Origin: Bacteroidales bacterium
GTDB lineage: Bacteria > Bacteroidota > Bacteroidia > Bacteroidales > UBA932
Reading direction: 5' to 3'
Assembly: GCA_024401915.1 (NCBI GenBank)
Contig: JAKSKA010000001.1
Span: 1-46,935, forward strand
DNA length: 46,935 bases
How positions within the stretch are numbered: the first letter of the stretch is position 1; every line of letters begins with the position of its first letter. This document shows, in pieces, positions 1 to 8,532 of this stretch. The notes beneath the pieces are model-generated. The model had not been told where the DNA came from. It ran no database searches and worked only from the letters and a program-made list of their open reading frames with translations. The translations under genes and the position numbers were made by a program.

Positions 1-739
1 TGTTTTCGCCGGCCTCGACCGCAGCGAGCAGGTCGCGCGAAAGGAGCGCATCCATCAGCGCCTTGAAAAGCTCGCCGTACTGCTCCGAAAGCGCGTCTCC
101 TTCCGTAGCTTCTGCTTCGCCGCGCGGCTTCATCCTGAGGCACTGGCAACGCGAGGAGATGGTCTTCAGAACCTTGTCGGGAGCGTGAGTGACAAGGATG
201 AACTGCGTCAGCGAAGGCGGTTCCTCGATGATCTTGAGCAGCCTGTTGGACGCTTCCTGGTTCATCAGTTCCGGCAGGTATATGACCACGGAGCGGTATC
301 CGCCCTCGAGGGCGCTGAGGCCCAGGCAGCTCAGGAGCTGCTTCGATTCAGCGACGCCTATCATCACGGGCTTGCCGCCCAGGCCGAGCTCGTCGAGCAT
401 ACGCGCAGTCGTGAAATACGGCTCGCTGATGACCAGATTGCGCCACTGTGCCAGGTAATCCAGCGAAGTGGTGGAGGCTGCGGTGGGGAAGATGAAATGG
501 ACGTCGGGATGGATCAGCTTCGATATCCTGTTGCACGAAGGGCATTCGCCGCAGCTGTCACTCCCGGCAGCGCGGTTATGGCAATAGAGGTACTGGAGGA
601 ATGCAATCGCAAGGGGGACTGCGCCGCAGCCATCATCCTCGTGGATCATTATGGCGTGGGGAAGCTTGCCGGAATCTACCATTCCGACCAGCGCGCTCAC
701 GAGAGCGCCGTCATCACCCTGCAATTGTCCGAGTCTCAT
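1..739 (-). CDS. holB: DNA polymerase III delta-prime subunit (partial, C-terminus off the left edge)
   Basis: The product is the clamp-loader subunit that works with delta and tau/gamma to load the beta sliding clamp in the cytoplasm. The translated frame begins MRLGQLQGDD and reads about 246 residues to the window edge. It shows a short AAA+ region without a proper Walker A, which is usual for delta-prime. A four-cysteine zinc knuckle (C-H-N, then CGEC and PSC) lies at about residues 53-72. Further on are the clamp-loader motifs MNQEASNRLLKIIEEP and ISSRCQ, the latter the SRC arginine-finger motif. The ATG overlaps the TGA of the upstream prenyl synthase gene by 4 bp (ATGA), which supports this start and suggests translational coupling. 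The C-terminal collar domain is missing only because the window ends. Confidence 0.87.
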   Translation of the reverse strand, partial: MRLGQLQGDDGALVSALVGMVDSGKLPHAIMIHEDDGCGAVPLAIAFLQYLYCHNRAAGSDSCGECPSCNRISKLIHPDVHFIFPTAASTTSLDYLAQWRNLVISEPYFTTARMLDELGLGGKPVMIGVAESKQLLSCLGLSALEGGYRSVVIYLPELMNQEASNRLLKIIEEPPSLTQFILVTHAPDKVLKTISSRCQCLRMKPRGEAEATEGDALSEQYGELFKALMDALLSRDLLAAVEAGEN

Positions 740-1704
740 ACCGTGCGTGAAGAATTATAGCGTGCAAGTGTTTCCAAAGCCTCTTTTTCCGGAGAAGGAG
801 GCAGAACGGCAAGAGCCTCCACAGCCTTCTCGACGTAGGAATCAAGACAGTGGAGGGCATATTCCACTCCGCCGTTGGAGAGCACGAAGTCCCTTACCGC
901 AGCGCAGTTCTCCGGTTTGTCCGGAATGGCTTTGACAAGGTCTCGTATCTCACCATCGCAGCCCGCAAGCTTCATCGCCCCGAGCAGAGGCAGAGTGATC
1001 TTCCCCTCCTTCAGGTCCACGCCCACCGGCTTGCCGAGCGACTCGTCCCCATTATAGTCGAGTATGTCATCCTTTATCTGGAAGGCCAGGCCGACGGCAT
1101 TGGCGTAGGCGCGCGCCGCTTCGACATACTCCTGGGGAGCATCGGCCGAGATGGCCCCGGAAACGCAGGCGGACTCGAAGAGGGAGGCCGTCTTGCAATA
1201 GATGATACGATAATAATCCTCAAAGGACGTGTCGGCCGAATATGCTTTCTCAAGCTGGAGCATCTCTCCCTCCGACAGGTCAGTAAGGGTTTTCGAGAAA
1301 AGCTTCACAACCTTGGACTGCCGCTGGGCGGACAGTACCAGTTCCACGGCCCTGGCGAGCCAGAAATCCCCTATCAGGACGGCGTGGGACGGGCCGAAAA
1401 GGGAAAAGGCCGTGGGGAGCCCGCGCCTGTCCTTGCTGGAATCCGCCACATCGTCGTGGAGCAGGGTCGCGTTGTGGAGCATCTCGGCGGCGGCGGCGAA
1501 GACAACCGAATCGTGGCAGGATCCACCGCACGCACGGGCGGCAAGCAGGCACAGCATAGGCCGCAACTGCTTTCCCGAATGGTCCAGGATCGAAGCGTTG
1601 GTCTTGTCGAGCAGTCCAACACCGGAACGCAGCGCCGAGCGCATAAGCGCCTGCACTGCGTCCCAATCATTTCCTAACAGGGAAATAACCGCCGACCTGT
1701 CCAT
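736..1704 (-). CDS. Polyprenyl diphosphate synthase, long-chain trans type
   Basis: A class I trans-isoprenyl diphosphate synthase of 322 residues, the usual family length. It condenses isopentenyl diphosphate onto an allylic primer. Visible motifs are GKQLRP (44-49), the first aspartate-rich motif DDVAD (84-88), the second DDILD (212-216) and GKPVGVDLKEGK after it. The residues before the first motif read NATLLHDD. A small alanine five residues ahead of the first aspartate is known in long-chain enzymes such as octaprenyl synthase, so a menaquinone side chain is the likely product (inference). The gene lies 9 bp after the barrel protein gene and overlaps holB by 4 bp, so it appears to be part of a long minus-strand transcript. 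Confidence 0.9.
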   Translation of the reverse strand: MDRSAVISLLGNDWDAVQALMRSALRSGVGLLDKTNASILDHSGKQLRPMLCLLAARACGGSCHDSVVFAAAAEMLHNATLLHDDVADSSKDRRGLPTAFSLFGPSHAVLIGDFWLARAVELVLSAQRQSKVVKLFSKTLTDLSEGEMLQLEKAYSADTSFEDYYRIIYCKTASLFESACVSGAISADAPQEYVEAARAYANAVGLAFQIKDDILDYNGDESLGKPVGVDLKEGKITLPLLGAMKLAGCDGEIRDLVKAIPDKPENCAAVRDFVLSNGGVEYALHCLDSYVEKAVEALAVLPPSPEKEALETLARYNSSRTV

Positions 1705-1713
1705 CAGATTGAT

Positions 1714-2322
1714 TTAGAACAGGATGGCAAGTGAAACCTGGATGCCGTTTGCCGATGATACCTTGATGTCCTTGATAGCTTCGAAGTTGGCGTTGCCGGC
1801 AAGTCCGAGATTCCAGACATATCTTCCATAAATCTGGATGAAGTCAAGAATCTGTACGCCTACACCGGCGCCTGCGCCCCACTCCAGCTTGTTGGAATCG
1901 AAGTTGACCAGCGCGTTTTCCGTCTGCTCGCTGTTGAGCGAATAGCCGAGGTAAGGCTCTACGAAGACATAGGGACGGACGAGGCCGCCGATGGAGATGC
2001 CGTACTGGAGCTGTGCTGCGAGTTCGACGTATCCCGTCTTGGTATCGAATTCGAGCTCGCCTGCCTTCTGCTTCTCGACGGTGGCTCCCTTCACGTTATA
2101 GAGGACCGAGGGCTGGATTGCGAAGCCCCTGGTACCTACAGGGATCTGGAGGGTAATACCGGCGTGGTACTGGTCAACGGCATTGAGCGATTCTCCATCG
2201 ATCTTCTTGAGTTCGGTCTGAGGGAAGGTCACACCGCCCAAGATACCGAATTTTGTAGTGTTCTGAGCGTAAGAACAAACTGCAGCCAGCATCGCGGCGG
2301 CAGCAAGAATGATTTTCTTCAT
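1714..2322 (-). CDS. Small outer-membrane beta-barrel protein (PorT/OmpW-like)
   Basis: A 202-residue protein with a clear signal peptide (MKKIILAAAAMLAAVCSYAQ, cleavage after about residue 20). The mature part alternates aromatic and polar residues in short strands and ends in phenylalanine (SLAILF), as outer-membrane barrels recognised by the BAM machinery do. The pattern matches the PorT-type outer membrane beta-barrel family common in Bacteroidota, probably eight strands. No ligand or enzyme function can be read from it. It follows thioredoxin by 5 bp and precedes the prenyl synthase gene by 9 bp, so it is co-transcribed with functionally unrelated genes. Confidence 0.8.
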   Translation of the reverse strand: MKKIILAAAAMLAAVCSYAQNTTKFGILGGVTFPQTELKKIDGESLNAVDQYHAGITLQIPVGTRGFAIQPSVLYNVKGATVEKQKAGELEFDTKTGYVELAAQLQYGISIGGLVRPYVFVEPYLGYSLNSEQTENALVNFDSNKLEWGAGAGVGVQILDFIQIYGRYVWNLGLAGNANFEAIKDIKVSSANGIQVSLAILF

Positions 2323-2327
2323 AATGG

Positions 2328-2642
2328 TTAGATGAGTTTGTTAATATTATCCACAATCTCGGCTTTCGAGACAAGGCCGGTGGTCCTTGAAACGGGCTGA
2401 CCGTCCTTGAGGAAAATGAGAGTTGGTATATTCCGTATGCCGAACTTCATTGCGACGTCCTCGCAATCATCGACATTGCACTTTGCAACGACTATCTTCC
2501 CGTTGTATTCGGCCGCGATCTCGTCCATAGTGGGCGAAAGCATACGGCAGGGTCCGCACCAGGGGGCCCAGAAATCGATCACGACAGGAAGCTGGGAGTC
2601 AATGACTTCATTGACATTCAGGTTGGTTATTACAGTATCCAT
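2328..2642 (-). CDS. trxA: Thioredoxin
   Basis: A cytoplasmic disulfide reductase of 104 residues with the classic active site WAPWCGPCRM around residues 21-30 and the cis-proline region IRNIPTLIFLKDG. I chose the start MDTVITNLNV rather than an ATG 39 bases upstream, because the upstream extension runs back into the preceding gene and no thioredoxin has it. Only 10 bases separate this ATG from the stop of the PII-like gene. A TAACTTTG box (2648-2655, minus strand) overlaps that stop codon, so a weak own promoter giving a nearly leaderless mRNA is possible. The gene has no transmembrane segment or signal peptide. Confidence 0.93.
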   Translation of the reverse strand: MDTVITNLNVNEVIDSQLPVVIDFWAPWCGPCRMLSPTMDEIAAEYNGKIVVAKCNVDDCEDVAMKFGIRNIPTLIFLKDGQPVSRTTGLVSKAEIVDNINKLI

Positions 2643-2652
2643 ATTCGCAAAG

Positions 2653-2946
2653 TTAACAAAATTTTTCAATCTTCCATACATAGGCCCTGAGACCGAGGTC
2701 CGGGGCTTCGGCGTCCTTGGCCTTCAATCTTTCCAGCGCCGGCGCGACGGTCTCGTCCTCCACCATTGCCAGGACGGCGTGGTTCATCGTGGGCCAGGCG
2801 TGGTCGCCATAATGCGGCTCGCCGTCTATGCCACCTCTTCCCTGGATATCCTGCCAGCGGGTGAAGCCCCTCTGGCCCAGGCCTTCCAGAATCTCAACGA
2901 TTTCCTCGTTGTACGCCTGGTTGTAACTTATGAACAGAGCTTTCAT
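2653..2946 (-). CDS. PII-like small protein linked to an RND pump
   Basis: A 97-residue protein beginning MKALFISYNQAYNEEI. The alternating beta-alpha-beta pattern, the GFTRW turn and the GRGGIDGEPHYGDHAWP loop resemble PII-like ferredoxin-fold proteins, which often sit next to efflux or transport genes and act as trimeric sensors. The assignment rests on pattern recognition only. The ATG at 2946 overlaps the TGA of the RND pump gene (ATGA), which fixes the start over a longer upstream frame and implies coupled translation. It probably senses a small molecule or metal and modulates the pump, but nothing in the sequence identifies the ligand. Confidence 0.65.
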   Translation of the reverse strand: MKALFISYNQAYNEEIVEILEGLGQRGFTRWQDIQGRGGIDGEPHYGDHAWPTMNHAVLAMVEDETVAPALERLKAKDAEAPDLGLRAYVWKIEKFC

Positions 2947-5900
2947 TTGCGTTTCAGTTTTCTTCTTTCCTGCCTTACGGAAATTGCACAATAGATCGTA
3001 GGGATGAGCACGAGGGTGACGACCGTGGAGATGGTCAGGCCCCAGCATACCGTCATACCGAGCGAATGCCAGAGTTCGGCGCCCTCGCCCCGGCCTATCG
3101 CCATCGGGAGCATACCGAGCACCGTGGTGAGCGTGGTCATAAGGATAGGACGCAGACGGCTCTCTGCGGCAGTCACGGAAGCGTCGATGACGTTCATTCC
3201 GCGCTCGCGGCAGAGAATGGTGTAGTCTATCAGCACGATACCGTTCTTCACGACTATGCCGAGCAGGATGATTATGCCTATCATACCCATCATACCGAGG
3301 GCGGTTCCGGTAATCCAGAGGCCGAGGAACACACCGATGAGCGCGAAAGGAATGGAGAACATAATCACGAACGGTCCCATAAACGACTCGAACTGGGAAG
3401 CCATAACCATATATACCATTATGACTATCAGCACCATAAGCAAGAACATATCGGAGAACATCTCCTGCTGGTCCTCGAAATCGCCGGCGATGGTGGTGGT
3501 GATCTCCGAAGGGATTTCGGATTCGCTGACAACCTTCCTCAGGTCGGCAACGGCCTCGCTCATAGCCTTTCCGTTGGCGACTATGCCCCTAACGGTGATA
3601 AGCCTTTCCCTGTCCTTTCGCTCGATGGTAGGAGGCACGAGGGTCTCGCTCACAACGCCGAGTTCCTTCATCCTCACCTGGGCGCCCGTGGGCGTCGAGA
3701 CCATAATGTTCTCGATATCCTCGATGCTGGTCCTGTATTCGGGAGCATAACGCACGCGGATGTCATATTCGTCGCCCTCCTCCCTGTAGTAGGACATCAC
3801 GGAACCGCTTATCGCAGCGCTGACCGCGGCGCCGGCGGTGGAGGAATTGAGCCCGTGGAGGGCAAGCTTGCGGCGGTCGAACTCCATCTTGTATTCCGGA
3901 GTATAGGCATCGCGGCTGAGCGTCACCTGGGAGAAGCTCGAACACTTGAGGAGTTTCTCCTGGATCTGGTGGGCAACCATATCCGTGGTCTCGAAACTGT
4001 AACCGTAAACCTCGAGGTTGACGGTGGACGCACCGCCCATACCCATACCGCCTTCGCTGACGGTGGCCTTCTTTATCTCGGGATAACGGGCAAGGATGGA
4101 GCGGACCACATCGGCGATGTCCGCCGAGCTGCGTTCGCGGGTACTGCTCGTACCTATATTGATATTGAAGGTGATGATGTTGGTTCCATTGGTCTGGAGG
4201 TTGGCGAAGGTATTGTCCGTATCAGCCTGGCCGAAGGTGCCGCTGAATATCTTGATTTCGGGAATCTCACTCTTGTAGTCCGCCACGATGCGCTCCATGA
4301 AGTCGCGCGTGACGTCCTGACCAGTTCCCATCGGGAGTTCCACGTTGACCTGGATACGGTCAGAGTCCGAATGGGGAAAGAACTCGGTCTTGATTTTCGG
4401 AGCCACGAGGACGAGCACCGCAACGAAGATGCCCATAAGGCCGAGTATCACCAGCTTGCGGTGGGTGATGGCCCAGTTGATTATGCGCGCGTAGCCCTTG
4501 GAGATGAGGTCGATGAAGTGGTTGATGGGGGTGAACACGGCCTCATAAACCTTGTTGTGCTTCTCGTCCTTCTTCAGCCAGCGCGAGCAGAGCATAGGCA
4601 CCAGCGTCAGCGCAGCCGTCGTGGACACGATCATAATGATGCTGACTATCCAGCCGAGCTGCTTGAACATAATGCCGGCGATGCCGGTGAGCATCGTCAG
4701 GGGCAGGAAGACGCAGAGCATCGTGAGCGTGGAGGCGATGACGGAGATTCCGACCTCGGATGTGGCGTGGACGGCGGCCTCCTTGGGTTTCTCGCCCCTC
4801 GCAATATGGGTGGACACGTTCTCGAGGACGACTATCGCATCGTCCACGACCATACCTATCGCTATCGAAAGCGCGGACATCGACACGATGTTCAGTGTGT
4901 TGCCCGTGGCGAAAAGATATACCAGGGAGGCAAGAAGCGCGATAGGGATGGAGAGCACGATGATGAAGGTGGACCTGAAGTTGCCCAGGAACACGAACAC
5001 CACGAGCATCACGACTATGAAGGTGATGAGGATCGTGTCCTTCAAGGTGTTGATGGTGTTGATAATCTCTCCGGAAGCGTCCACGACGGGCGTGATGACG
5101 ATATCGGAGGGCAGTGTCGGCTCTATCTCGGCCATCTTAGCCTTGACGCCGCGGATGACGTTGACGGTGTTGCTGCCCGACTGCTTCTGGATCACGATGC
5201 TGGCGGAGCGTTCACCGTTGGTATAGGACTCCTGCTCCCTTTCCTTGTTCCCGTCCTCGACGGTCGCCACGTCGCGCAGGTACACGGTCTTGCCGTCCCT
5301 GCTCCCGACCACTACGTCAAGAATCTGGGAGGGGTCAGTGAATTCCTGCTGGACACGGAGCGAGAAAGTCTCGGAACCTATGTCAATATTGCCTGAAGGG
5401 ACATTCCTGTTCTCCGCGGCGATGAGCTGGGAGATGGTCTGGACGGTCAGTCCGTAGCCCTGGAGCTTGCCGGGATCGCAATAGACCTTGATCTCGCGGG
5501 TCGGCGCACCATTGATGGACACCGTACCCACTCCGTTGACACGGGCGAGAGGCGTGGCCACCTTGTCGTCAAGTATCTTGGCGAGTCCGGGAAGGCTCTC
5601 GCTGGCCGATGCCGACATTATCATAATGGGCAGGTCATCGGCGCTGAACCGGAAGATGGTAGGCATCGTGGCCCCGTCCGGCAGGGCCGAGTTCACCATA
5701 TCCAGTTTGTCCCGGACGTTGTTGATCGCCTCGTCGAGGTCGATTCCGTACTTGAAGGTGAGGATGACGAGGGAGATGTTCTCCTTGGAACGGGAGTTGA
5801 GCTCCTTGAGGTTCTCCACGCCGTTGAGCGCGTTCTCGAGGAGCTTGGTGAGGTTGGTCTCGATATCCTGGGCATTGGCTCCGGGATACGAGGACATAAC

Positions 5901-6038
5901 CATTATCGTGTTTGCGTCTATATCCGGGAACTGGGCGATGCTCGTCTTGGCGAGCGAGAACACGCCGAAGATCATAAAGGCTATGAAGATCAGCGCGGTG
6001 GTTACCGGATTGTCAACCGCTTTCCTGTATATGCTCAT
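2943..6038 (-). CDS. RND efflux pump, inner-membrane component (HAE1/AcrB type)
   Basis: The proton-driven inner-membrane subunit of a tripartite efflux system, 1031 residues, full family length. The N-terminus has the family pattern NPVTTALIFIAFMIFGVFSL followed by FPDID. The transmembrane-4 proton-relay motif GMVVDDAIVVLEN (395-407) carries the paired aspartates D399 and D400. A second membrane half contains GIVVKNGIVLIDY with the partner lysine. Large periplasmic loops lie between TM1-2 and TM7-8. The sequence is closer to hydrophobic and amphiphilic efflux (multidrug) pumps than to heavy-metal CzcA types, but the drug range cannot be predicted. It begins one base after the adaptor stop and overlaps the PII-like gene by 4 bp. 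Confidence 0.95.
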   Translation of the reverse strand: MSIYRKAVDNPVTTALIFIAFMIFGVFSLAKTSIAQFPDIDANTIMVMSSYPGANAQDIETNLTKLLENALNGVENLKELNSRSKENISLVILTFKYGIDLDEAINNVRDKLDMVNSALPDGATMPTIFRFSADDLPIMIMSASASESLPGLAKILDDKVATPLARVNGVGTVSINGAPTREIKVYCDPGKLQGYGLTVQTISQLIAAENRNVPSGNIDIGSETFSLRVQQEFTDPSQILDVVVGSRDGKTVYLRDVATVEDGNKEREQESYTNGERSASIVIQKQSGSNTVNVIRGVKAKMAEIEPTLPSDIVITPVVDASGEIINTINTLKDTILITFIVVMLVVFVFLGNFRSTFIIVLSIPIALLASLVYLFATGNTLNIVSMSALSIAIGMVVDDAIVVLENVSTHIARGEKPKEAAVHATSEVGISVIASTLTMLCVFLPLTMLTGIAGIMFKQLGWIVSIIMIVSTTAALTLVPMLCSRWLKKDEKHNKVYEAVFTPINHFIDLISKGYARIINWAITHRKLVILGLMGIFVAVLVLVAPKIKTEFFPHSDSDRIQVNVELPMGTGQDVTRDFMERIVADYKSEIPEIKIFSGTFGQADTDNTFANLQTNGTNIITFNINIGTSSTRERSSADIADVVRSILARYPEIKKATVSEGGMGMGGASTVNLEVYGYSFETTDMVAHQIQEKLLKCSSFSQVTLSRDAYTPEYKMEFDRRKLALHGLNSSTAGAAVSAAISGSVMSYYREEGDEYDIRVRYAPEYRTSIEDIENIMVSTPTGAQVRMKELGVVSETLVPPTIERKDRERLITVRGIVANGKAMSEAVADLRKVVSESEIPSEITTTIAGDFEDQQEMFSDMFLLMVLIVIMVYMVMASQFESFMGPFVIMFSIPFALIGVFLGLWITGTALGMMGMIGIIILLGIVVKNGIVLIDYTILCRERGMNVIDASVTAAESRLRPILMTTLTTVLGMLPMAIGRGEGAELWHSLGMTVCWGLTISTVVTLVLIPTIYCAISVRQERRKLKRK

Positions 6039-6039
6039 A

Positions 6040-7071
6040 TTATATAACCTCCACAGTTTCTCCGTTCTTCAGAGTGTTCTGGCCCTTTACGACTATGGTC
6101 TCGCCCTCTGAAAGGCCGCTGAGAATCTCATATTTCGAGTCGAAATGACGGCCCACCTCCACGACCTTGAAGCTGACGGTGTTGTCCTCGTTCAGGACGA
6201 CGACGCTTCTCTGGCCGGAGCCCTGCTGCTTCACGACGGCGAGGTCGGGAACCGTGATGTTGTGGCGTGAACCGAAGTCCACCGTAACCTTTGCGTACAT
6301 ACCGGGACGCAGCTCCCTGCCGGAGTTCTGGACGAGAACCTCGACGTTGAATGTGTGGGTGGTGGCGTCCATCACGGGATAGAGCCTGTTGACGCGGCCC
6401 GTGAAGGTCTTGCCGGGGAAGGCGTCAGCCGTGATGACGGCGTTCTGGCCCTTCTTCACCCTGGTGTAGTCAGCCTCGGAGACTCCGATGAGAAGCTTCA
6501 CCGGCGTGATCTGCTGGACGGTATAGAGAGGCTGCGCCATCGTGTACATATCACCCTTGTCGTAGTTGCGGGCCGTTACGACACCGCTGACAGGGCTGCG
6601 GAGTATAGTGTTCTCCAGCAGGTTCTCGTAGGCGCTGCGGCTCACCTTGCAGGCGAGTTCCATCTGCTCGAAATCAGCCTGGGAGATGCCTCCCTCGCTG
6701 AGGAGCTGCCTTACGCGCTCGAGGTCCGTCTCCGAGTTCTTGAGCTTCAGTTCGGCCTGGTCGAGCTGGACCCTGTCCATTTCCGCAAGCACGGAGCCGG
6801 CGGAGACGAAATCGCCGACCTCGACGTTGAGCTTCTGGATACGGCCGCCGCTCTGGGGTGCGATGTTGTTGACCGCATTGGCCCTGACACTGGTCGGATA
6901 TTCTGCGTTGAGGGGGACTTCTTCGGCGCAGACCGCAGCCACCTTGACTTTCGCTACGACGTTTGCCACAGACTGCTCTGCATTCTGGTTTTCCGCGGGC
7001 TTGTTCGAGCCGCAGGCGCAGAGCAACGACGAAAGCCCTGCGATGACAATTATATCTGTTATCTTTCTCAT
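6040..7071 (-). CDS. RND efflux periplasmic adaptor lipoprotein (MFP/AcrA type)
   Basis: A membrane-fusion protein of 343 residues that bridges the RND pump and the TolC-like channel. The N-terminus carries a lipoprotein signal with lipobox LLCAC, acylated on Cys20. Then come the split biotinyl-lipoyl domain (IAPQSGGRIQKLNVEVGDFVSAG, and SPVSGVVTARNYDKGDM after the hairpin), a coiled-coil alpha-hairpin at about residues 105-145, a beta-barrel domain and a membrane-proximal domain ending SEGETIVVKGQNTLKNGE. Its ATG overlaps the TolC stop by 4 bp. Confidence 0.94.
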   Translation of the reverse strand: MRKITDIIVIAGLSSLLCACGSNKPAENQNAEQSVANVVAKVKVAAVCAEEVPLNAEYPTSVRANAVNNIAPQSGGRIQKLNVEVGDFVSAGSVLAEMDRVQLDQAELKLKNSETDLERVRQLLSEGGISQADFEQMELACKVSRSAYENLLENTILRSPVSGVVTARNYDKGDMYTMAQPLYTVQQITPVKLLIGVSEADYTRVKKGQNAVITADAFPGKTFTGRVNRLYPVMDATTHTFNVEVLVQNSGRELRPGMYAKVTVDFGSRHNITVPDLAVVKQQGSGQRSVVVLNEDNTVSFKVVEVGRHFDSKYEILSGLSEGETIVVKGQNTLKNGETVEVI

Positions 7072-8483
7072 AATGCTTTGTTTAAATCGACGGTACCATC
7101 CTCGGCAAGGAAATCGGCACCTATAAGTTTCTCGAGATTTGCCTTTGCTACCTGATAGCTGTAAACGGCCTGGGCGACGCTCATCCTCGCCTGGGTCAGC
7201 GCAAGCTGGGCATCATTCAGGTCCGTGAGCGTGCTGCGGCCCACATTATAGGACTTGGACGCGATGTCATAGGCCTTCGTGGCGCTTTCGACAGCGCTCT
7301 GGGCGGAAGCGTAACTCTTTGTCGCCGTGTCCATCGTGTTGATATACTGACGTATACCTATCCTGAGCTGGCGCTCTGTCTCGGAGCGCTGGAGGGCAAG
7401 TTCCTCCGCCTGCACCCTGGCCTGCTTCACTGAAGAGGCGCGCTTTCCGCCGGCGAAGATGGGGATGCTCAGGCTGAGGGCGACATAGGAATAGGGAGAC
7501 CACTTGTACTCGCTGAAATTGAAGTCGTTAGTCATCGCGTTCATACTGTAGGAGAACGCGAGGGCGAGCGAAGGAAGCGATGCATACTGCTGCAACTTCA
7601 CCGCATCGGCGAGTTCCTCGGCCTGGAGGGCGAGCTGACGCATAGTGGGGTTATTGCCGAGGTCGGTGCCGTCGGCGCCGCTGAACGCCTCCATCTTTGA
7701 CGCATAGTCGGAGAGCGAGCCCTCGACGTCGATGGCGGTATCGAGGTCGATACCCATCACAGCCTTGAGCTGCCAGAGGCTTATCTGACACGAATTCTCG
7801 GCATCGAACATATTGGGTATGGCGTTCGCAAGGGCCGTCTTCGCGCGAGCCATATCGAGGTCGGAAGCCTTCTGGACATTATACTTGCGCTGGGTCTGCT
7901 CCATATTCTCCAATGCATTGTCATACACTGACTTGAGCACGGTGAAGCTCTCTTTCGCGAGAAGGCAGGCGAAGAAGCTCTGCTTGACGGTCGTAACCAT
8001 ATCGAGACGCGAGCTGCGCGCTTTCTCGACAGCCAGTTCCACGTCAGTATCGGCAATCTTCAGGCTTTTCCAAAGCTGGGCGTTGACAAGCGGAAGGCTC
8101 GCATTGACACCGGCGCTCCAGGTGTTCCAGCGGCCCACTTCGAATCCGTCGTTGTTGCCGCCGCCCATATCCTCCATCCCGGGGATTCCGGAAAGTCCGC
8201 CCAGGTCGAAATCCATATACATCACCTGTTTCTTTATGGTGCGCTGGAAAGTCCCGCTGAAATCGATCTTCGGGAAAAGGGCGGAATATGTTCCCTTGCG
8301 GGCATAGCCCGTCTTCTCAATCTCCTTGTCCGCCACCTTGACGGATACATTCTCGCTAAGCGCTATCTTCAGCGCATCCTCAAGGGTCAGCCTGACCGGA
8401 ACCGCGACGGTATCCGCAGGGGACACCGCTGCCGCCGGGAAGAAGACCAGCGAAGAAATCAACAAAAGAAAAAATCTTTTCAT
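7068..8483 (-). CDS. TolC-family outer-membrane efflux channel
   Basis: The outer-membrane exit duct of the tripartite pump, 471 residues from the chosen start MKRFFLLLISSLVFF. A longer reading frame adds 14 residues, but only the internal methionine gives a proper signal peptide (cleavage near PAAAVS). Two OEP repeats are visible: long coiled-coil helices rich in Ala, Gln and Lys, each with the typical ending (LTDLNDAQLALTQARMSVAQ in the second). The gene is first in the efflux operon and sits just downstream of a terminator-like hairpin. I saw no strong promoter box in the 49-base gap, so its own promoter is uncertain. Confidence 0.92.
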   Translation of the reverse strand: MKRFFLLLISSLVFFPAAAVSPADTVAVPVRLTLEDALKIALSENVSVKVADKEIEKTGYARKGTYSALFPKIDFSGTFQRTIKKQVMYMDFDLGGLSGIPGMEDMGGGNNDGFEVGRWNTWSAGVNASLPLVNAQLWKSLKIADTDVELAVEKARSSRLDMVTTVKQSFFACLLAKESFTVLKSVYDNALENMEQTQRKYNVQKASDLDMARAKTALANAIPNMFDAENSCQISLWQLKAVMGIDLDTAIDVEGSLSDYASKMEAFSGADGTDLGNNPTMRQLALQAEELADAVKLQQYASLPSLALAFSYSMNAMTNDFNFSEYKWSPYSYVALSLSIPIFAGGKRASSVKQARVQAEELALQRSETERQLRIGIRQYINTMDTATKSYASAQSAVESATKAYDIASKSYNVGRSTLTDLNDAQLALTQARMSVAQAVYSYQVAKANLEKLIGADFLAEDGTVDLNKAL

Positions 8484-8491
8484 ATATAAAT

Positions 8492-8523
8492 AAAAAAGGT
8501 ATGGATGCCACAAATTCCATACC
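8492..8523 (-). terminator. Rho-independent terminator after lgt
   Basis: On the minus strand, GGTATGG and CCATACC form a perfect 7-bp stem (8517-8523 with 8498-8504) around a 12-base loop, followed directly by TTTTTTATTT. It lies 10 bases after the lgt stop and 9 bases before the tolC start, so it separates the pgk-glp-lgt transcript from the efflux operon. Because it sits so close to the tolC start it could also act as an attenuator in the tolC leader. Confidence 0.75.
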
Positions 8524-8532
8524 ATATAAATG

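Noticed and set aside
3066..5396. A 776-codon plus-strand open frame opposite the RND pump gene
   Set aside because: It is the mirror of a conserved RND gene in GC-rich sequence, and its product is rich in His, Asp, Glu and Gly without any domain.
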